Shown here: one piece after another, positions 9,195-21,169 of the stretch
Position numbering within the stretch: the first letter of the stretch is position 1
Layout: each line of letters starts with the position of its first letter
Assembly (NCBI GenBank): GCA_009843505.1
Contig: VYDI01000034.1
Location: 434,001-498,000, forward strand
Source: Holophagales bacterium
GTDB taxonomy: Bacteria; Acidobacteriota; Thermoanaerobaculia; Multivoradales; Multivoraceae
DNA length: 64,000 nt
Direction: 5' to 3'
The notes under the pieces: model-generated
What the model was told of the DNA's origin: nothing
The model's input: only the letters and a program-made list of their open reading frames with translations
Database searches by the model: none
Made by a program: the position numbers and the translations under genes

Positions 9195-9250
9195 TTGACA
9201 TTCGGGCTTCCATATCTCTATTGTTAGCACTCGCCCAGGGCGAGTGCTAA
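9195..9250 (+). promoter_or_regulatory. groESL promoter with perfect CIRCE operator
   Basis: A -35 TTGACA (9195-9200) and a -10 TATTGT (9219-9224) are separated by 18 nt. The CIRCE element follows at 9224-9250: TTAGCACTC, a 9-nt spacer, then GAGTGCTAA, a perfect match to the consensus inverted repeat bound by the HrcA repressor. It overlaps the last base of the -10 and covers the predicted transcription start. Heat-shock control by HrcA is therefore expected. No hrcA gene is present in the window. Confidence 0.95.
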
Positions 9251-9314
9251 CAGGCGCTTCGCCCGGCCACAAAACCACATCCACCGACACCAACCCAAGA
9301 GGAGGAGATCGCTG

Positions 9315-11262
<1,948 letters not shown>

Positions 11263-11286
11263 CCAAGCCGGCTACCGGCAGCGAGC

Positions 11287-11315
11287 AAGGGCGGCCTTCC
11301 GGGGCCGCCCTTTTT
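11287..11315 (+). terminator. Rho-independent terminator of groESL
   Basis: An 8-bp perfect GC stem (GGGCGGCC at 11289-11296 and GGCCGCCC at 11303-11310) with a 6-nt loop is followed by TTTTT at 11311-11315, 25 bp after the groEL stop. The next gene converges on it. Confidence 0.92.
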
Positions 11316-11324
11316 CGTTGTTCG

Positions 11325-12176
11325 TTACGCGCCGTCGGCCGGTTTCAGCAAAGCCGCGACGACCTCCTCGACTGCCACCCCCTCCGGCTCGCCGCGGAAG
11401 CCGGCGAGCCGCACGTAGGCCTCCGCCGCGGCCCGGTGGAATCCATCCGGCAACCCCGCCGCCTCCAGGGTCGAGGCGATCTCCTCCATCTCGCCGGCGA
11501 AGCGCCAGGCCTTCGGAGCCGCCGTGGCCGCGGCACGCACGCTCCTCTTCTCCAGACCCGGTTGCGATCTGGCCCACTCCCCGAGCAGACCGTCCTCCAC
11601 TCCGTAGGCGCTGGCGGCGGCCCGAAGTGACAGCAGCAAGGCCGCGCTGCCCTTGGTGAAGCCGGCGTAGCACATCTTGAGCGCCGAGGCGGCGCCGGCT
11701 TTCGCGTCGAGATCGATCGCCTCGAGAGCCGAGTCCTCGAACAGAGGCGCCACTTCCGCCGCGGCGTCTCCCGAGAGATAGAGCCGCGTGGTCCCCGGCC
11801 GGATCGCCGGCGGCCCGACGATGCCGCCGTCCACGAAGCGAGCTCCGCCCGCCGCCGCGGCTGCCGCGATCTCGAGCGCCGTGGCGGGCGAGACCGCGTT
11901 CGCATCGACATAGAGGCCATCGAAACCGGTCGCGGCGACGGTCTCGGCGAGCGCCAGTGCGCCGTGAGGAGGGCAGACCGAGAGCACCGCGTCGGATGCC
12001 GCGGTCACAGCTTCGAGCGTGCCCAGATCCTCGAAACCGGCGCCCGCGGCCCGGGCACGGGTCTCCCGGCTCCGTCCCCCGGACGCCCACACGACCCGGA
12101 CCGGCTCTCGCACCGCCGCGCCGGCGGTGACGCCCATCGCCCCTGGATGGAGCAGGCCGACGGTGGCGATCGTCAA
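11325..12176 (-). CDS. NAD(P)-binding dehydrogenase of the 6-phosphogluconate/hydroxyisobutyrate type
   Basis: 283 aa. The N-terminal Rossmann fold starts ATVGLLHPGAMGVTAGAA, a variant of GxGxMG. DANAVSPATA and the substrate-side motif FVDGGIVGPP follow, and then an all-helical C-terminal domain (ALKMCYAGFTKGSAALL) of the DUF1932 type. These enzymes oxidise beta-hydroxyacids with NAD(P), but the exact substrate cannot be deduced. It ends 10 bp from the groESL terminator and is separated by 28 bp from the upstream exported-protein gene on the same strand. Confidence 0.82.
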   Translation of the reverse strand: MTIATVGLLHPGAMGVTAGAAVREPVRVVWASGGRSRETRARAAGAGFEDLGTLEAVTAASDAVLSVCPPHGALALAETVAATGFDGLYVDANAVSPATALEIAAAAAAGGARFVDGGIVGPPAIRPGTTRLYLSGDAAAEVAPLFEDSALEAIDLDAKAGAASALKMCYAGFTKGSAALLLSLRAAASAYGVEDGLLGEWARSQPGLEKRSVRAAATAAPKAWRFAGEMEEIASTLEAAGLPDGFHRAAAEAYVRLAGFRGEPEGVAVEEVVAALLKPADGA

Positions 12177-12204
12177 GGCAACGCGCGCGGGTCGACGACC
12201 GGCC

Positions 12205-13203
12205 TCAACCGCCCGAGGTCTCCGCCCTGGCGGCCGCCTCGGCTTCGGCGTCCTCCGCCCGGGCGCCGCGCAGCAGGTTCAGCATGCCGTAGTTCCCCTC
12301 GTGGCAGGCGTACTCGAACATCGGCAGCGGATTCCTGCTCATCGGAATGACCGCCGTCCAGGGACCCGCGAAGGACTCCGGGTCGTCGATCGTGTACTCG
12401 TAGACGAGCCGGTCCTCTCCGACTCTCGTGAACCTCTCGGTCAGACGCATGTTCGGGCCCGAACCCCGGAAACTCGTCTGATCGGTGAAGTTCGTCGTCA
12501 CGACGACCAGGGTGTCGCCCTCCCAGTGGCCCCGTGAGTCGCCCCGCCACTGGCGCACGTCGTCCTGAAGGGTCGGCCGCCCGTCGAGAGGCACGACCCG
12601 CGAGTCGTGGACCATCTCCACCAGGAGCACGACCGTCTCCTCGGTCTGGAAGATCTGGACGTTGTTGTTGTAGGCGCTCGGGCTCATCGGCGGTCCGGCG
12701 TTGAAGCCCAGGATGCAGCGTTCGGCCACGCCCCGATCCTCCGGGCCGTGGGCCGGCCTGCGACGCGCCGCCGCGCGCTCCGCGACCCGCTGCTTCGCGA
12801 CCTGGGTCAGTTCTGGAATCCGGCCGTCGGGAGGATCGACGATGAGCGAGGTGCGCCGGTCCTCGGTCAGCTTGTCCCCGTAGTCCCACCAGAACTGGTT
12901 GTAGGCGTTCGCGACATCGGCCTGGGCGGAAAGACCATCGCTCGTCCGCCGGTCCTTGTTCCGCCGCGCCAGCGTCCGCTGCTCGAACTCGGCGGCGGCC
13001 TCCGCGCTGCCGAAGCGTTCCTGCTCACCGAGTTCCTCCGGCCGCTCAAGCGGCGTGATCGTCCGGAAGTCCCAGATCCCGCGCAGATCCGGAGTTCCCC
13101 AGGGCGTTCGTTCCAGGCCGGATTCTCCGGCCTGCGCGACGAGCGGCGCCGACGCCAGGGCGACCACGGCAAAGAGGGCGATCGGCATCTTCTGCTTGCC
13201 CAT
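12205..13203 (-). CDS. Exported protein of unknown function, copy 2
   Basis: 332 aa from the ATG at 13203, which has an AGGAGA site upstream and is followed by a clear signal peptide (PIALFAVVALASAPLVAQA). Motifs shared with the copies at 1-474 and 28792-29799: WGTPDLRGIWDF, TPLERPEELG, YNQFWWDYG, RTSLIVDPPDGRIPELT, RCILGFNAGPP, YNNNVQIFQT, and a closing HEGNYGMLNLLRGAR. The conserved Cys in EYACHEGNYG and the many aromatic residues suggest a compact secreted fold, but no catalytic family is recognised. The gene begins 1 nt after the stop of the MFS transporter gene, so it belongs to the peptide-transporter operon. Confidence 0.85.
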   Translation of the reverse strand: MGKQKMPIALFAVVALASAPLVAQAGESGLERTPWGTPDLRGIWDFRTITPLERPEELGEQERFGSAEAAAEFEQRTLARRNKDRRTSDGLSAQADVANAYNQFWWDYGDKLTEDRRTSLIVDPPDGRIPELTQVAKQRVAERAAARRRPAHGPEDRGVAERCILGFNAGPPMSPSAYNNNVQIFQTEETVVLLVEMVHDSRVVPLDGRPTLQDDVRQWRGDSRGHWEGDTLVVVTTNFTDQTSFRGSGPNMRLTERFTRVGEDRLVYEYTIDDPESFAGPWTAVIPMSRNPLPMFEYACHEGNYGMLNLLRGARAEDAEAEAAARAETSGG

Positions 13204-13204
13204 G

Positions 13205-14560
13205 TCAGTTCTCCTGTGTGGTAGCGGGACCAGTGTACTCGCCGGCCTGCGGTTGCCCGACGAACGCTGGCCGGTCCGGAGGGCGGCAGAACCAGATCGA
13301 CGCCGCCCCCAGGACCGCGAGGCCGCCGAGGGTCCAGAGCGTGCCGGCATAGGAACCCGTGCGATCCGCCGCGGCTCCGGCCAGGATCGGTCCGAGAGCT
13401 CCGATGACGCCGATCAGGCCGATCCGGATGCCGGTCGTTCCCACGAACGCCGCCCGGCCGAAGAACAAGCCGAACACGACCACTTCGCTCGTGTAGGCAG
13501 TGCCGTAGGCAACGCCGATCGCGAAGACGCAGGGATACGCCACCGCCGCGGAGCTCGCGGACACGAATACCCACAGAGCCACCGCGTTGACCAGCAGGGC
13601 CAGCGCGAGGACCCGCATCGGCGACATGAAGTCGCCCAGCGAACCGGTCAGGCGGCCGAACAGGCTGGCGCCCACCCGTACGCCCAGGATCGTCGATGCG
13701 GCAAGTGTCGTGAATCCGAGGTCTTCCAGATGAAGGCCGCCGTGGGCGGACACGACGCGCCACGGCACGGTGTTCGCCGCCGTCGCGAAAGTGGCGATCC
13801 AGAACTGGGGAGTGCGCAGAGCCCACATGAGGGCACCCTTCGGCATCGGCTCGCCCGCCACTTCGGTGCCGCTCCCCACCACCGATGACTCCGGCCGGCG
13901 GCCCGGCCCCACCGGAGTCGGATCGTCAGGATCCTGCGGCGGCAGTCCGTCGCGACGCTGGCCGATGTCGCTCGGCCGGTTCCGGATGAAGAGCACGGCG
14001 ATCGCCGCGACGAGCAGGGAGATCCCGGTGACGATCTGCCAGCCGACACGCCAGTCCCACGCCTCGAGCACGAGCCCGGCCGCCGGCGGCCACAGAAAGC
14101 CGACGACTCCGGCGCCCGACAGGATGATGGCCGTCGCCCGCGCCCGGTACCTGCGGAACCAGAAGATCGGCATCGCCTGGGCGGGCAGCAGGGTCGAGAA
14201 ACCGATCCCGATGCCGCCGACCAGCGAGTAGCCGAGGTAGATCTCGGTCGCGCTCGAGGCCTGGCTCACCACCCAGAAGCCGCTGGCGGCGCACAGCGCG
14301 CCCGCGGTCACCGTGGCCCGGATACCCCAGCGGCGGATGACCGCCGCCGCGACCGGACTGACCAGGCCGTACGTGAACGTGAACGCCCCGAACATCTGGC
14401 CGATCTGCTGGCGGGTCAGCTCCAGATCGGCGATCAACGACGACGCGAAGATGCCCAGGCCGTAGTACGCCGGGGCGATGCCCAGGCCGTAGGTCAGGAA
14501 GCCGATGCCGACCATCGGCCAGCCGTAGAACGTCCGTCGGGTTTCGCTCGGAAGGGTCAA
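13205..14560 (-). CDS. Major facilitator superfamily transporter
   Basis: 451 aa from the TTG at 14560. This start overlaps the upstream ATPase stop as TTGA and has GGAGGG 8 nt upstream. About twelve hydrophobic segments in two halves are separated by a hydrophilic loop at roughly residues 195-225. The beginning [20 protein letters not shown] and the half-repeat motif [16 protein letters not shown] resemble the oxalate/formate-antiporter-like (monocarboxylate) MFS branch. Its substrate is unknown. It sits in the peptide ABC operon, so it may handle a product or co-substrate of that system. Confidence 0.88.
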   Translation of the reverse strand: MTLPSETRRTFYGWPMVGIGFLTYGLGIAPAYYGLGIFASSLIADLELTRQQIGQMFGAFTFTYGLVSPVAAAVIRRWGIRATVTAGALCAASGFWVVSQASSATEIYLGYSLVGGIGIGFSTLLPAQAMPIFWFRRYRARATAIILSGAGVVGFLWPPAAGLVLEAWDWRVGWQIVTGISLLVAAIAVLFIRNRPSDIGQRRDGLPPQDPDDPTPVGPGRRPESSVVGSGTEVAGEPMPKGALMWALRTPQFWIATFATAANTVPWRVVSAHGGLHLEDLGFTTLAASTILGVRVGASLFGRLTGSLGDFMSPMRVLALALLVNAVALWVFVSASSAAVAYPCVFAIGVAYGTAYTSEVVVFGLFFGRAAFVGTTGIRIGLIGVIGALGPILAGAAADRTGSYAGTLWTLGGLAVLGAASIWFCRPPDRPAFVGQPQAGEYTGPATTQEN

Positions 14561-15621
14561 TCCGCCAGCCCTCCGGTCCCGGCCGCCGCCGCGTCGGGGT
14601 ACAGGTGGCATGCGACCCGCGCCGGGCCGACCACTTCGAGCAGTGGCTCCAGGCGGTCGCAGTGGTCGAGCACCTTCGGGCAGCGCAGGTGGAAGGCGCA
14701 GCCCGGGGGCGGCTTGCGGACACTCGGCACCTCACCGGCGATCAGCCGGTGCGGCCGCGCCGCCTCGATCACGGGATCCGGCGTCGGCACGGATGCGAGC
14801 AGCGCCTCCGTGTACGGGTGCCGGGGCCGCTCGAACAGTTCGTCCCGCGTCGTGATCTCCACAATCCTCCCCAGGTACATCACGCCGATCCGGTCGCTGA
14901 TGTGGCGCACGACCGACAGGTCGTGGGCGATGAACAGGTAGGTCAGGCCGAGCTGCGCCTGCAGGTCCATCAGGAGATTGAGCACCTGCGCCTGGATCGA
15001 GACGTCAAGCGCCGACACCGCCTCGTCGCAGATCACCAGATCGGGCTCGAGCGCGAGGGCGCGGGCGATGCCGATGCGCTGTCGCTGGCCGCCCGAAAAC
15101 TGGTGTGGGTAGCGGTTCGCCATCGCCGGCAGCAGGCCCACCAGGTCGAGCAGCTCCGCCACCCGCGCGCGGTAGCGCCGGCGGTCGCCGGCCAGGCCGT
15201 GGACCTTGAGCGGCTCGCCGACGATCTCTCCCACTCGCATGCGCGGGTTGAGCGAGCCGAAGGGGTCCTGGAACACCATCTGCATCCGCCGCCTGACACC
15301 TCGCAACTGCTTCTGGCTGTACGCCGTCACGTCCTCACCCCCGAACACGATCCGGCCGGCGGTCGGTTCGAGCATGCGGAGGATCGCGAGCGCGGTCGTC
15401 GACTTTCCGCAGCCGCTCTCCCCCACCAGGCCAAAGGTCTCGCCACGCCGGAGTTCGAACGACACCCCGTCGACCGCCTTGACGGAGCCGACGCGCCGTC
15501 GCATGAGCACTCCCTCCGTGACCGGAAAGTGGACCTTCAGGCCATCGACCCGGAGCAGTACCTCGCTGCCGGAGGAGGACCGGGAAACCGACGTGCTCCC
15601 GGCAACGTCCGTCGCGACCAT
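14557..15621 (-). CDS. Peptide ABC transporter ATPase, DppF/OppF type
   Basis: 354 aa ATPase that drives a peptide-type ABC importer at the inner membrane. Walker A is GESGCGKST (67-75). The ABC signature [20 protein letters not shown] and Walker [15 protein letters not shown] are intact. The C-terminal oligopeptide-transporter extension has the Cys-containing segment [17 protein letters not shown], which in this subfamily holds an Fe-S cluster or structural cysteines. It lies 20 bp after the paired DppD-type ATPase gene and overlaps the MFS gene by 4 bp. Confidence 0.94.
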   Translation of the reverse strand: MVATDVAGSTSVSRSSSGSEVLLRVDGLKVHFPVTEGVLMRRRVGSVKAVDGVSFELRRGETFGLVGESGCGKSTTALAILRMLEPTAGRIVFGGEDVTAYSQKQLRGVRRRMQMVFQDPFGSLNPRMRVGEIVGEPLKVHGLAGDRRRYRARVAELLDLVGLLPAMANRYPHQFSGGQRQRIGIARALALEPDLVICDEAVSALDVSIQAQVLNLLMDLQAQLGLTYLFIAHDLSVVRHISDRIGVMYLGRIVEITTRDELFERPRHPYTEALLASVPTPDPVIEAARPHRLIAGEVPSVRKPPPGCAFHLRCPKVLDHCDRLEPLLEVVGPARVACHLYPDAAAAGTGGLAD

Positions 15622-15641
15622 GCGGGGGCCTCCGGCGCCGG

Positions 15642-16639
<998 letters not shown>

Positions 16640-16643
<4 letters not shown>

Positions 16644-18418
16644 AAGCCCATCTCCCGCTTCATCTCCTGGTCGATCCAGAGCCGCGCGTAGATCGGACCA
16701 GGGCGCACGGCACCGGCGCGCAGCTCGCCGCCGTAGTTCTTCACCCACGGCCACCAGGCCGTGTAGATGTACGGCACGGGCAGCCAGAGGTAGGGCGCCT
16801 CGTCCAGCATCTCCTTCGTGATCTGCTTGACGATCCGCTGCCGCTCGGTCTCGTCCCGGGTCAGGAACATCTCGTGGATGCGACGGTCGAGCTCCGGGTC
16901 GGACCACATCGACGGATTCCATGTCTGGCCGGTGACGAAGTTCTTGCGCAGGGTGGTGGTCGGGTTCACATGGCCGCTGGCCATCAGGTAGCCGGGACCG
17001 TGGGTGCGGGTGGTCATCATCGACAGGTAGGCCGCGTACTCCACGACCTCGATCTCCATCGTCACGCCGATGCGATCCAGGTAGCTCGCGAGCAGCGGCG
17101 CCAGCTCCATCCGCATCGCGTTGTTGGCCGACACCTGCATCCTGAAGGTGAAGCCGTCGGGGTAACCCGCCTCGGCCAGCAGGCGGCGCGCCTTCTCGGG
17201 CTTGTACTCGAACAGCTCCTGCACGGACTGCGGCATCGCCTCGAGCGGCTCGAAGTACCCCTCCCACGAGGGATGCTGCGGGTAGGCGAACAGCTCCGCG
17301 TTGCCGCCGAAGAACAGTTCGACGATCTCGCGCTGGTTCACCGCGAGGTTGATCGCCCGCCGCACCCTCACATCGTCGAACGGCTCCTGGTCGACCCGCA
17401 TGACCATGAAGGTGCCACCCGTCGACAGCCAGCGCGACCAGCGCAGTTCGGGGGTCGTCTTCTTCAGGTGGTCGACGGCGATCCAGCGGATGTACTCGAG
17501 GATGTCCAGCTTGCCCGTGCGAATCGCGGTGAGGTAGGTCGCTTCGTCCTTGATCGTGCGGTAGGTGAGCTTGTCGATGAAGGGAATCTCGTAGGTCTCG
17601 CCGCCGACTGTCGTTCGGTCCCAGTAGTCCGGTCTGCGGGTGTAGGTCTGGGAGTTGCCCGGAATGAACCGCGCCAACGAGAACGGGCCGGTGCCGGTGA
17701 CGTTTCGCCAGTCCTTGGCGTCGACACTGGCCAGTTCCCGGGGCACGATGCCCGAGAAGTAGCCGTAGCCGAAGCGGTAATCCCACTCGGCGTTGAACTC
17801 GCCGAACTCGAAGACGACCGTGTGATCGTCCCTGGCCACGACGCGGTCGATGTGGTCGAAGTAGGTCGGGATCGCCTTCGGGCTGTCGCGCAGCCGCTCG
17901 TAGCTGAACACGACGTCGTGGGCGTCCAGTTCCCGCGCCTCCATCACCCCGGGCTTGTCCGGGAACATCATGCCGCGCCGGGTCTCGATGACCAGGGTCA
18001 GGGGGTCTTCCCATTCCCAGTTCGCGGCCACTTCGCCGCGGATCGTCTCGGGGGACATGTACGCCTCGGACACGAAGCGCTGGTCACCGCCCCGGACGGC
18101 GGCCTGGTCGAGATCGGCGACGAAGAGCTGCTCGTAGAGCATCCCCGTGTCGTGGTTCTGCTTCCAGTTCCAGTCCGTCGTGTCCCAGGACAGCGCTGAC
18201 AGGGTGACGTAGACCGTGCCGACGTTCAGTTCGCCGCCGTAGCGCGGCGGCTCCACCGGCGCCGGGCCGGGCTCAAACGAGAGATCGGCTCCCATGTCGG
18301 TACCGCCGGCAGGCGACGGGGAACGAGCGGGGGGCGACTCGCCGCACGCTCCAACGAGGAGAGCCAGAGCCACTGGAAGCGCTACGCCGCCGCGGAATCG
18401 TTCAGCCAGGTCTCTCAT
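16640..18418 (-). CDS. Peptide ABC transporter substrate-binding lipoprotein (SBP family 5)
   Basis: 592 aa from the ATG at 18418, which overlaps the stop of the permease gene (ATGA). A lipoprotein signal (GGVALPVALALLVGAC) ends in the lipobox Cys, so the protein is probably membrane-anchored on the periplasmic side. The family-5 solute-binding fold is shown by YEQLFVADLDQ, the segment DAHDVVFSYERLRD, VTGTGPFSLARF and VRRAINLAVNQREIVE. It delivers peptides, or possibly other ligands such as nickel or sugars bound by this family, to the two permeases encoded just upstream. Confidence 0.93.
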
Positions 18419-19311
18419 GTGCCTCTCATCCGTGGGTCGAGCAGGTCCCGCAAGGCGTCGCCGAAGACGTTCGCGGCGTAGACGACGACGGTCAGACAGA
18501 TGCCCGGCGCCAGCGCCAGCCACGGTCCCAGGTACAGGTAGGTGCGGCCGTCGCCGGAGAGCATCCCGCCCCACGTCGGCGCCGGCGGCGGCACGCCGAG
18601 ACCCAGGAACGAAAGCGCCGCCTCCGACAGGATGACTGCGCCGACGCGGGTCGTGAACAGGACGATGACGACCGGCATCACGTTGGGCAGGATGTGCCGG
18701 CGCAGGATGTGGAACGTCCCGGCGCCGACCGACTGCGCGGCGTGGGTGTAGACGTGCTCACGCACCGAGGTCACCGCGCCGCGCACGATGCGGGAGCCGG
18801 CGATACCGTAGAGCAGACCCAGGATGATCACGATCTGGGTGATCCCCGGCCCCACGACCGACACGATGACGATCAGGAGCACCAGGTCGGGGAATGTCAT
18901 CCAGGCGTCGACCAGGCGCTGGGTGAGCATGTCGAACCAGCCGCCGAGGTAGCCCGAGAGCACGCCGATCAGGATCGACACGACGGTCGCCAGGGCGGCC
19001 GCGCAGAAACCCACGATCATCGACAGGCGGGCGCCCATCAGGACCCGCGAGAACAGGTCGCGGCCGAGGTGGTCGGTACCGAGCAGGAACTGCCGGGACG
19101 GCGGCTCGAGGCGATGCGCGAGGTCGGTCTCGTTGATGCCGTAGGGAGCGAGCACGCCGGCGAAGATGCCGGCGAACAGGAAGATCACGAAGACGACCGC
19201 GCCGGCGGCACCCAGCGGCTTGGTCCGGAACAGGCGGACCGTGAAGCGCCACCAGCGCGGTTGGTCGCGGACCGGCAGGGCGTCCGGAGCGGCTGCGGCG
19301 ACGGTGGTCAC
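18415..19311 (-). CDS. Peptide ABC transporter permease, DppC type
   Basis: 298 aa with about six transmembrane segments and an N-terminal OppC-like helix. GTDHLGRDLFSRVLMGAR is the classic DppC/OppC N-terminal motif. The EAA loop that contacts the ATPase is seen in THAAQSVGAGTFHILRRHILPN. It starts with GTG at 19311, 7 bp after the stop of the other permease gene, and its stop overlaps the start of the binding lipoprotein gene. Confidence 0.94.
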   Translation of the reverse strand: MTTVAAAAPDALPVRDQPRWWRFTVRLFRTKPLGAAGAVVFVIFLFAGIFAGVLAPYGINETDLAHRLEPPSRQFLLGTDHLGRDLFSRVLMGARLSMIVGFCAAALATVVSILIGVLSGYLGGWFDMLTQRLVDAWMTFPDLVLLIVIVSVVGPGITQIVIILGLLYGIAGSRIVRGAVTSVREHVYTHAAQSVGAGTFHILRRHILPNVMPVVIVLFTTRVGAVILSEAALSFLGLGVPPPAPTWGGMLSGDGRTYLYLGPWLALAPGICLTVVVYAANVFGDALRDLLDPRMRGT

Positions 19312-19318
19312 GACACAC

Positions 19319-20269
19319 TCATCCGTAGCGCACCTTCGGGTCGAGCCAGCCGTAGCTCAGGTCGACGAGCAGGTTGATCAGCAGCACCGCGACGCCGACG
19401 ACCAGGAAGACGCCGGAGATCACTGGATAGTCCCGCTCGTAGACGCCCTCGAGCAGCAGCAGCCCCATGCCGGGAATGACGAAGATCTGCTCCATCACGA
19501 CGGCGCCGCCGATCAGGAGCGGCGCCTGCAGCCCGATCAGCGTGACGACCGGGATCAGGCCGTTCTTCAGCGCGTGCCGGACGACGACCGCCCGCTCGCG
19601 CAGGCCCTTGGCGCGGGCGGTGCGCACGTAGTCCTGGCGCATCACCTCGAGCATCATCGTCCGGGTCATCCGCATGGTCACCGCGGATAGGGAGAGGCCG
19701 AGCAGGATCGCCGGGACCATGAGGTGCGTGAGGTTCGCGATCGGATCGACGAAGAACGGCGTGTACTCGAGTTCCGGCGCCCAGCGCCACCACACGGACG
19801 GGAACACCATGACCAGGGTGCCGAGCCAGAACCCCGGGATCGCCAGCATCAGGAGCGAGAACGATCGCGCCGTGTAGTCGACGGCCGAGTCCTGACGCGT
19901 CGCCGAAAGGATGCCGACGGGCACTGCGACGGACAGCGCGATGACCAGGGCCAGCAGTCCCAGTTCGAACGTCACCGGCAGCCGCTCCAGGATCTGCTCC
20001 AGCACCGGCGTGCTCCGCCAGAGCGACTGACCCAGATCGCCGCTCAGCGCGTTGCCCGCCCAGCGCACGTACTGGGAGACCATCGGCTGGTCGAGGCCCA
20101 TCGCCGCCTCCAGCGCTTCCCGGTCCAGGCTGGTCGAGACATCGTTCTGCGCCAGCATCAGGTCGATCACGTCGCCTGGAATCACCCGCATCGACACGAA
20201 GACGATCAGGCTGGCGAAGAAGAGCGTCGGCACCATCGCCAGCAACCGACGCAGGATGTATGTCTTCAT
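19319..20269 (-). CDS. Peptide ABC transporter permease, DppB type
   Basis: 316 aa from the ATG at 20269. It starts MKTYILRRLLAMVPTLF, the usual DppB/OppB beginning with one membrane helix and a large periplasmic loop. DQPMVSQYVRWAGNALSGDLG and the EAA-loop segment VRTARAKGLRERAVVVRHAL are diagnostic. It is the first gene of an operon reading leftwards: permease, permease, lipoprotein, ATPase, ATPase, MFS, exported protein. No Shine-Dalgarno is visible. A TATTCT box at 20282-20287 would place the mRNA start about 6 nt before the ATG. Confidence 0.94.
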   Translation of the reverse strand: MKTYILRRLLAMVPTLFFASLIVFVSMRVIPGDVIDLMLAQNDVSTSLDREALEAAMGLDQPMVSQYVRWAGNALSGDLGQSLWRSTPVLEQILERLPVTFELGLLALVIALSVAVPVGILSATRQDSAVDYTARSFSLLMLAIPGFWLGTLVMVFPSVWWRWAPELEYTPFFVDPIANLTHLMVPAILLGLSLSAVTMRMTRTMMLEVMRQDYVRTARAKGLRERAVVVRHALKNGLIPVVTLIGLQAPLLIGGAVVMEQIFVIPGMGLLLLEGVYERDYPVISGVFLVVGVAVLLINLLVDLSYGWLDPKVRYG

Positions 20270-20364
20270 GGGAAGTGTCAGAGAATACAGGCCGGTGCCA
20301 CCGCCAGGGGACGGCGGTGTCCAAGACCAAAGCTTGCGAGCTGCGTGCCAACGTCTCGAATCAG

Positions 20365-21117
20365 ATGATTGCGACAACCATCCTGCTGACGGTGCTACTT
20401 ACCGCCGTGATCTCCGGCGTGCTGGGGATGGCCGGCGGCCTGATGCTGATGGCCGTGCTGGCGAGCATCCTGCCGGTGACCGGAGCGATGATCCTCCACG
20501 GTGCCGTGCAGGCGACGTCGAACGGCGCCCGGTTCGTGTTTCTTCGGGACCGCATGATGTGGTCCGTGCTGCCGTGGTACGGCATCGGCGCCGCGATCGC
20601 GGTGCTGCTGTTCGTGGCGATCGCCTTCATACCCGACCCGGCGCTGGTCCTGATCGTCGTCGGCAGCTTTCCCTGGATTGCCCGGCTGCTGCCGGCGCTA
20701 CGGGGACTCGACGTCCGCCGCCGGCCAACGGCCACGCTGTGCGGCCTGACCGTCACCGGGGCGCAGCTTCTTGCCGGCGCATCCGGCCCGCTGCTCGATG
20801 CGTTCTACCTCGAAACGAAGGTCGACCGGCGAACCATCGTCGCCACCAAGGCGTTTACCCAGACCGTAGGCCATCTGCTCAAGATCGGCTACTACGTCTG
20901 GGTGTCCCGCACGCTCCTGCCGGAGCTGCCCGACGACCGGCTCTCCCCCTGGCTGATCGCCGGCGGGATGGTGCTCGCCGTGGCTGGCGCGCGGATCGGG
21001 ACGCGCCTGCTCGACCGGTTCGACGACCGTCAGTTCCGACGGGTCACCGGCCCGGTGATCCTGGCCCTGGGAGCGGTATGCGTACTGAAGGGAGTACGGG
21101 ACTTGCTGGCGTCATAG
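20365..21117 (+). CDS. TSUP (TauE/SafE) family permease
   Basis: 250 aa from the ATG at 20365; an upstream in-frame GTG at 20317 is a less likely start. Eight or so hydrophobic segments fall in two repeats, with VISGVLGMAGGLMLMAVLAS and, in the second half, GAQLLAGASGPLLDAFYLE. The motif TIVATKAFTQTVGHLLKIGYY is typical of TSUP transporters, which export sulfite, sulfoacetate or other organic anions. The substrate cannot be assigned. It is divergent from the peptide transporter operon. Confidence 0.85.
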   Translation: MIATTILLTVLLTAVISGVLGMAGGLMLMAVLASILPVTGAMILHGAVQATSNGARFVFLRDRMMWSVLPWYGIGAAIAVLLFVAIAFIPDPALVLIVVGSFPWIARLLPALRGLDVRRRPTATLCGLTVTGAQLLAGASGPLLDAFYLETKVDRRTIVATKAFTQTVGHLLKIGYYVWVSRTLLPELPDDRLSPWLIAGGMVLAVAGARIGTRLLDRFDDRQFRRVTGPVILALGAVCVLKGVRDLLAS

Positions 21118-21169
21118 TGGGGCCTGGCCTGTTTCCTGCAAGGATTGGCAGGGAGGAACCGCTCGCCAA

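Noticed and set aside
7414..9198. 594-aa open frame antisense to the M16 catalytic gene
   Set aside because: Low-complexity Arg/Leu/Val-rich translation typical of antisense frames in high-GC DNA; the opposite strand carries clear zinc-peptidase motifs.
9087..9213. Longer N-terminus for the M16 catalytic gene from the ATG at 9213
   Set aside because: It would push the signal peptide 55 residues inside and overlap the groES promoter; the GTG at 9087 has an AAAGGAG site.
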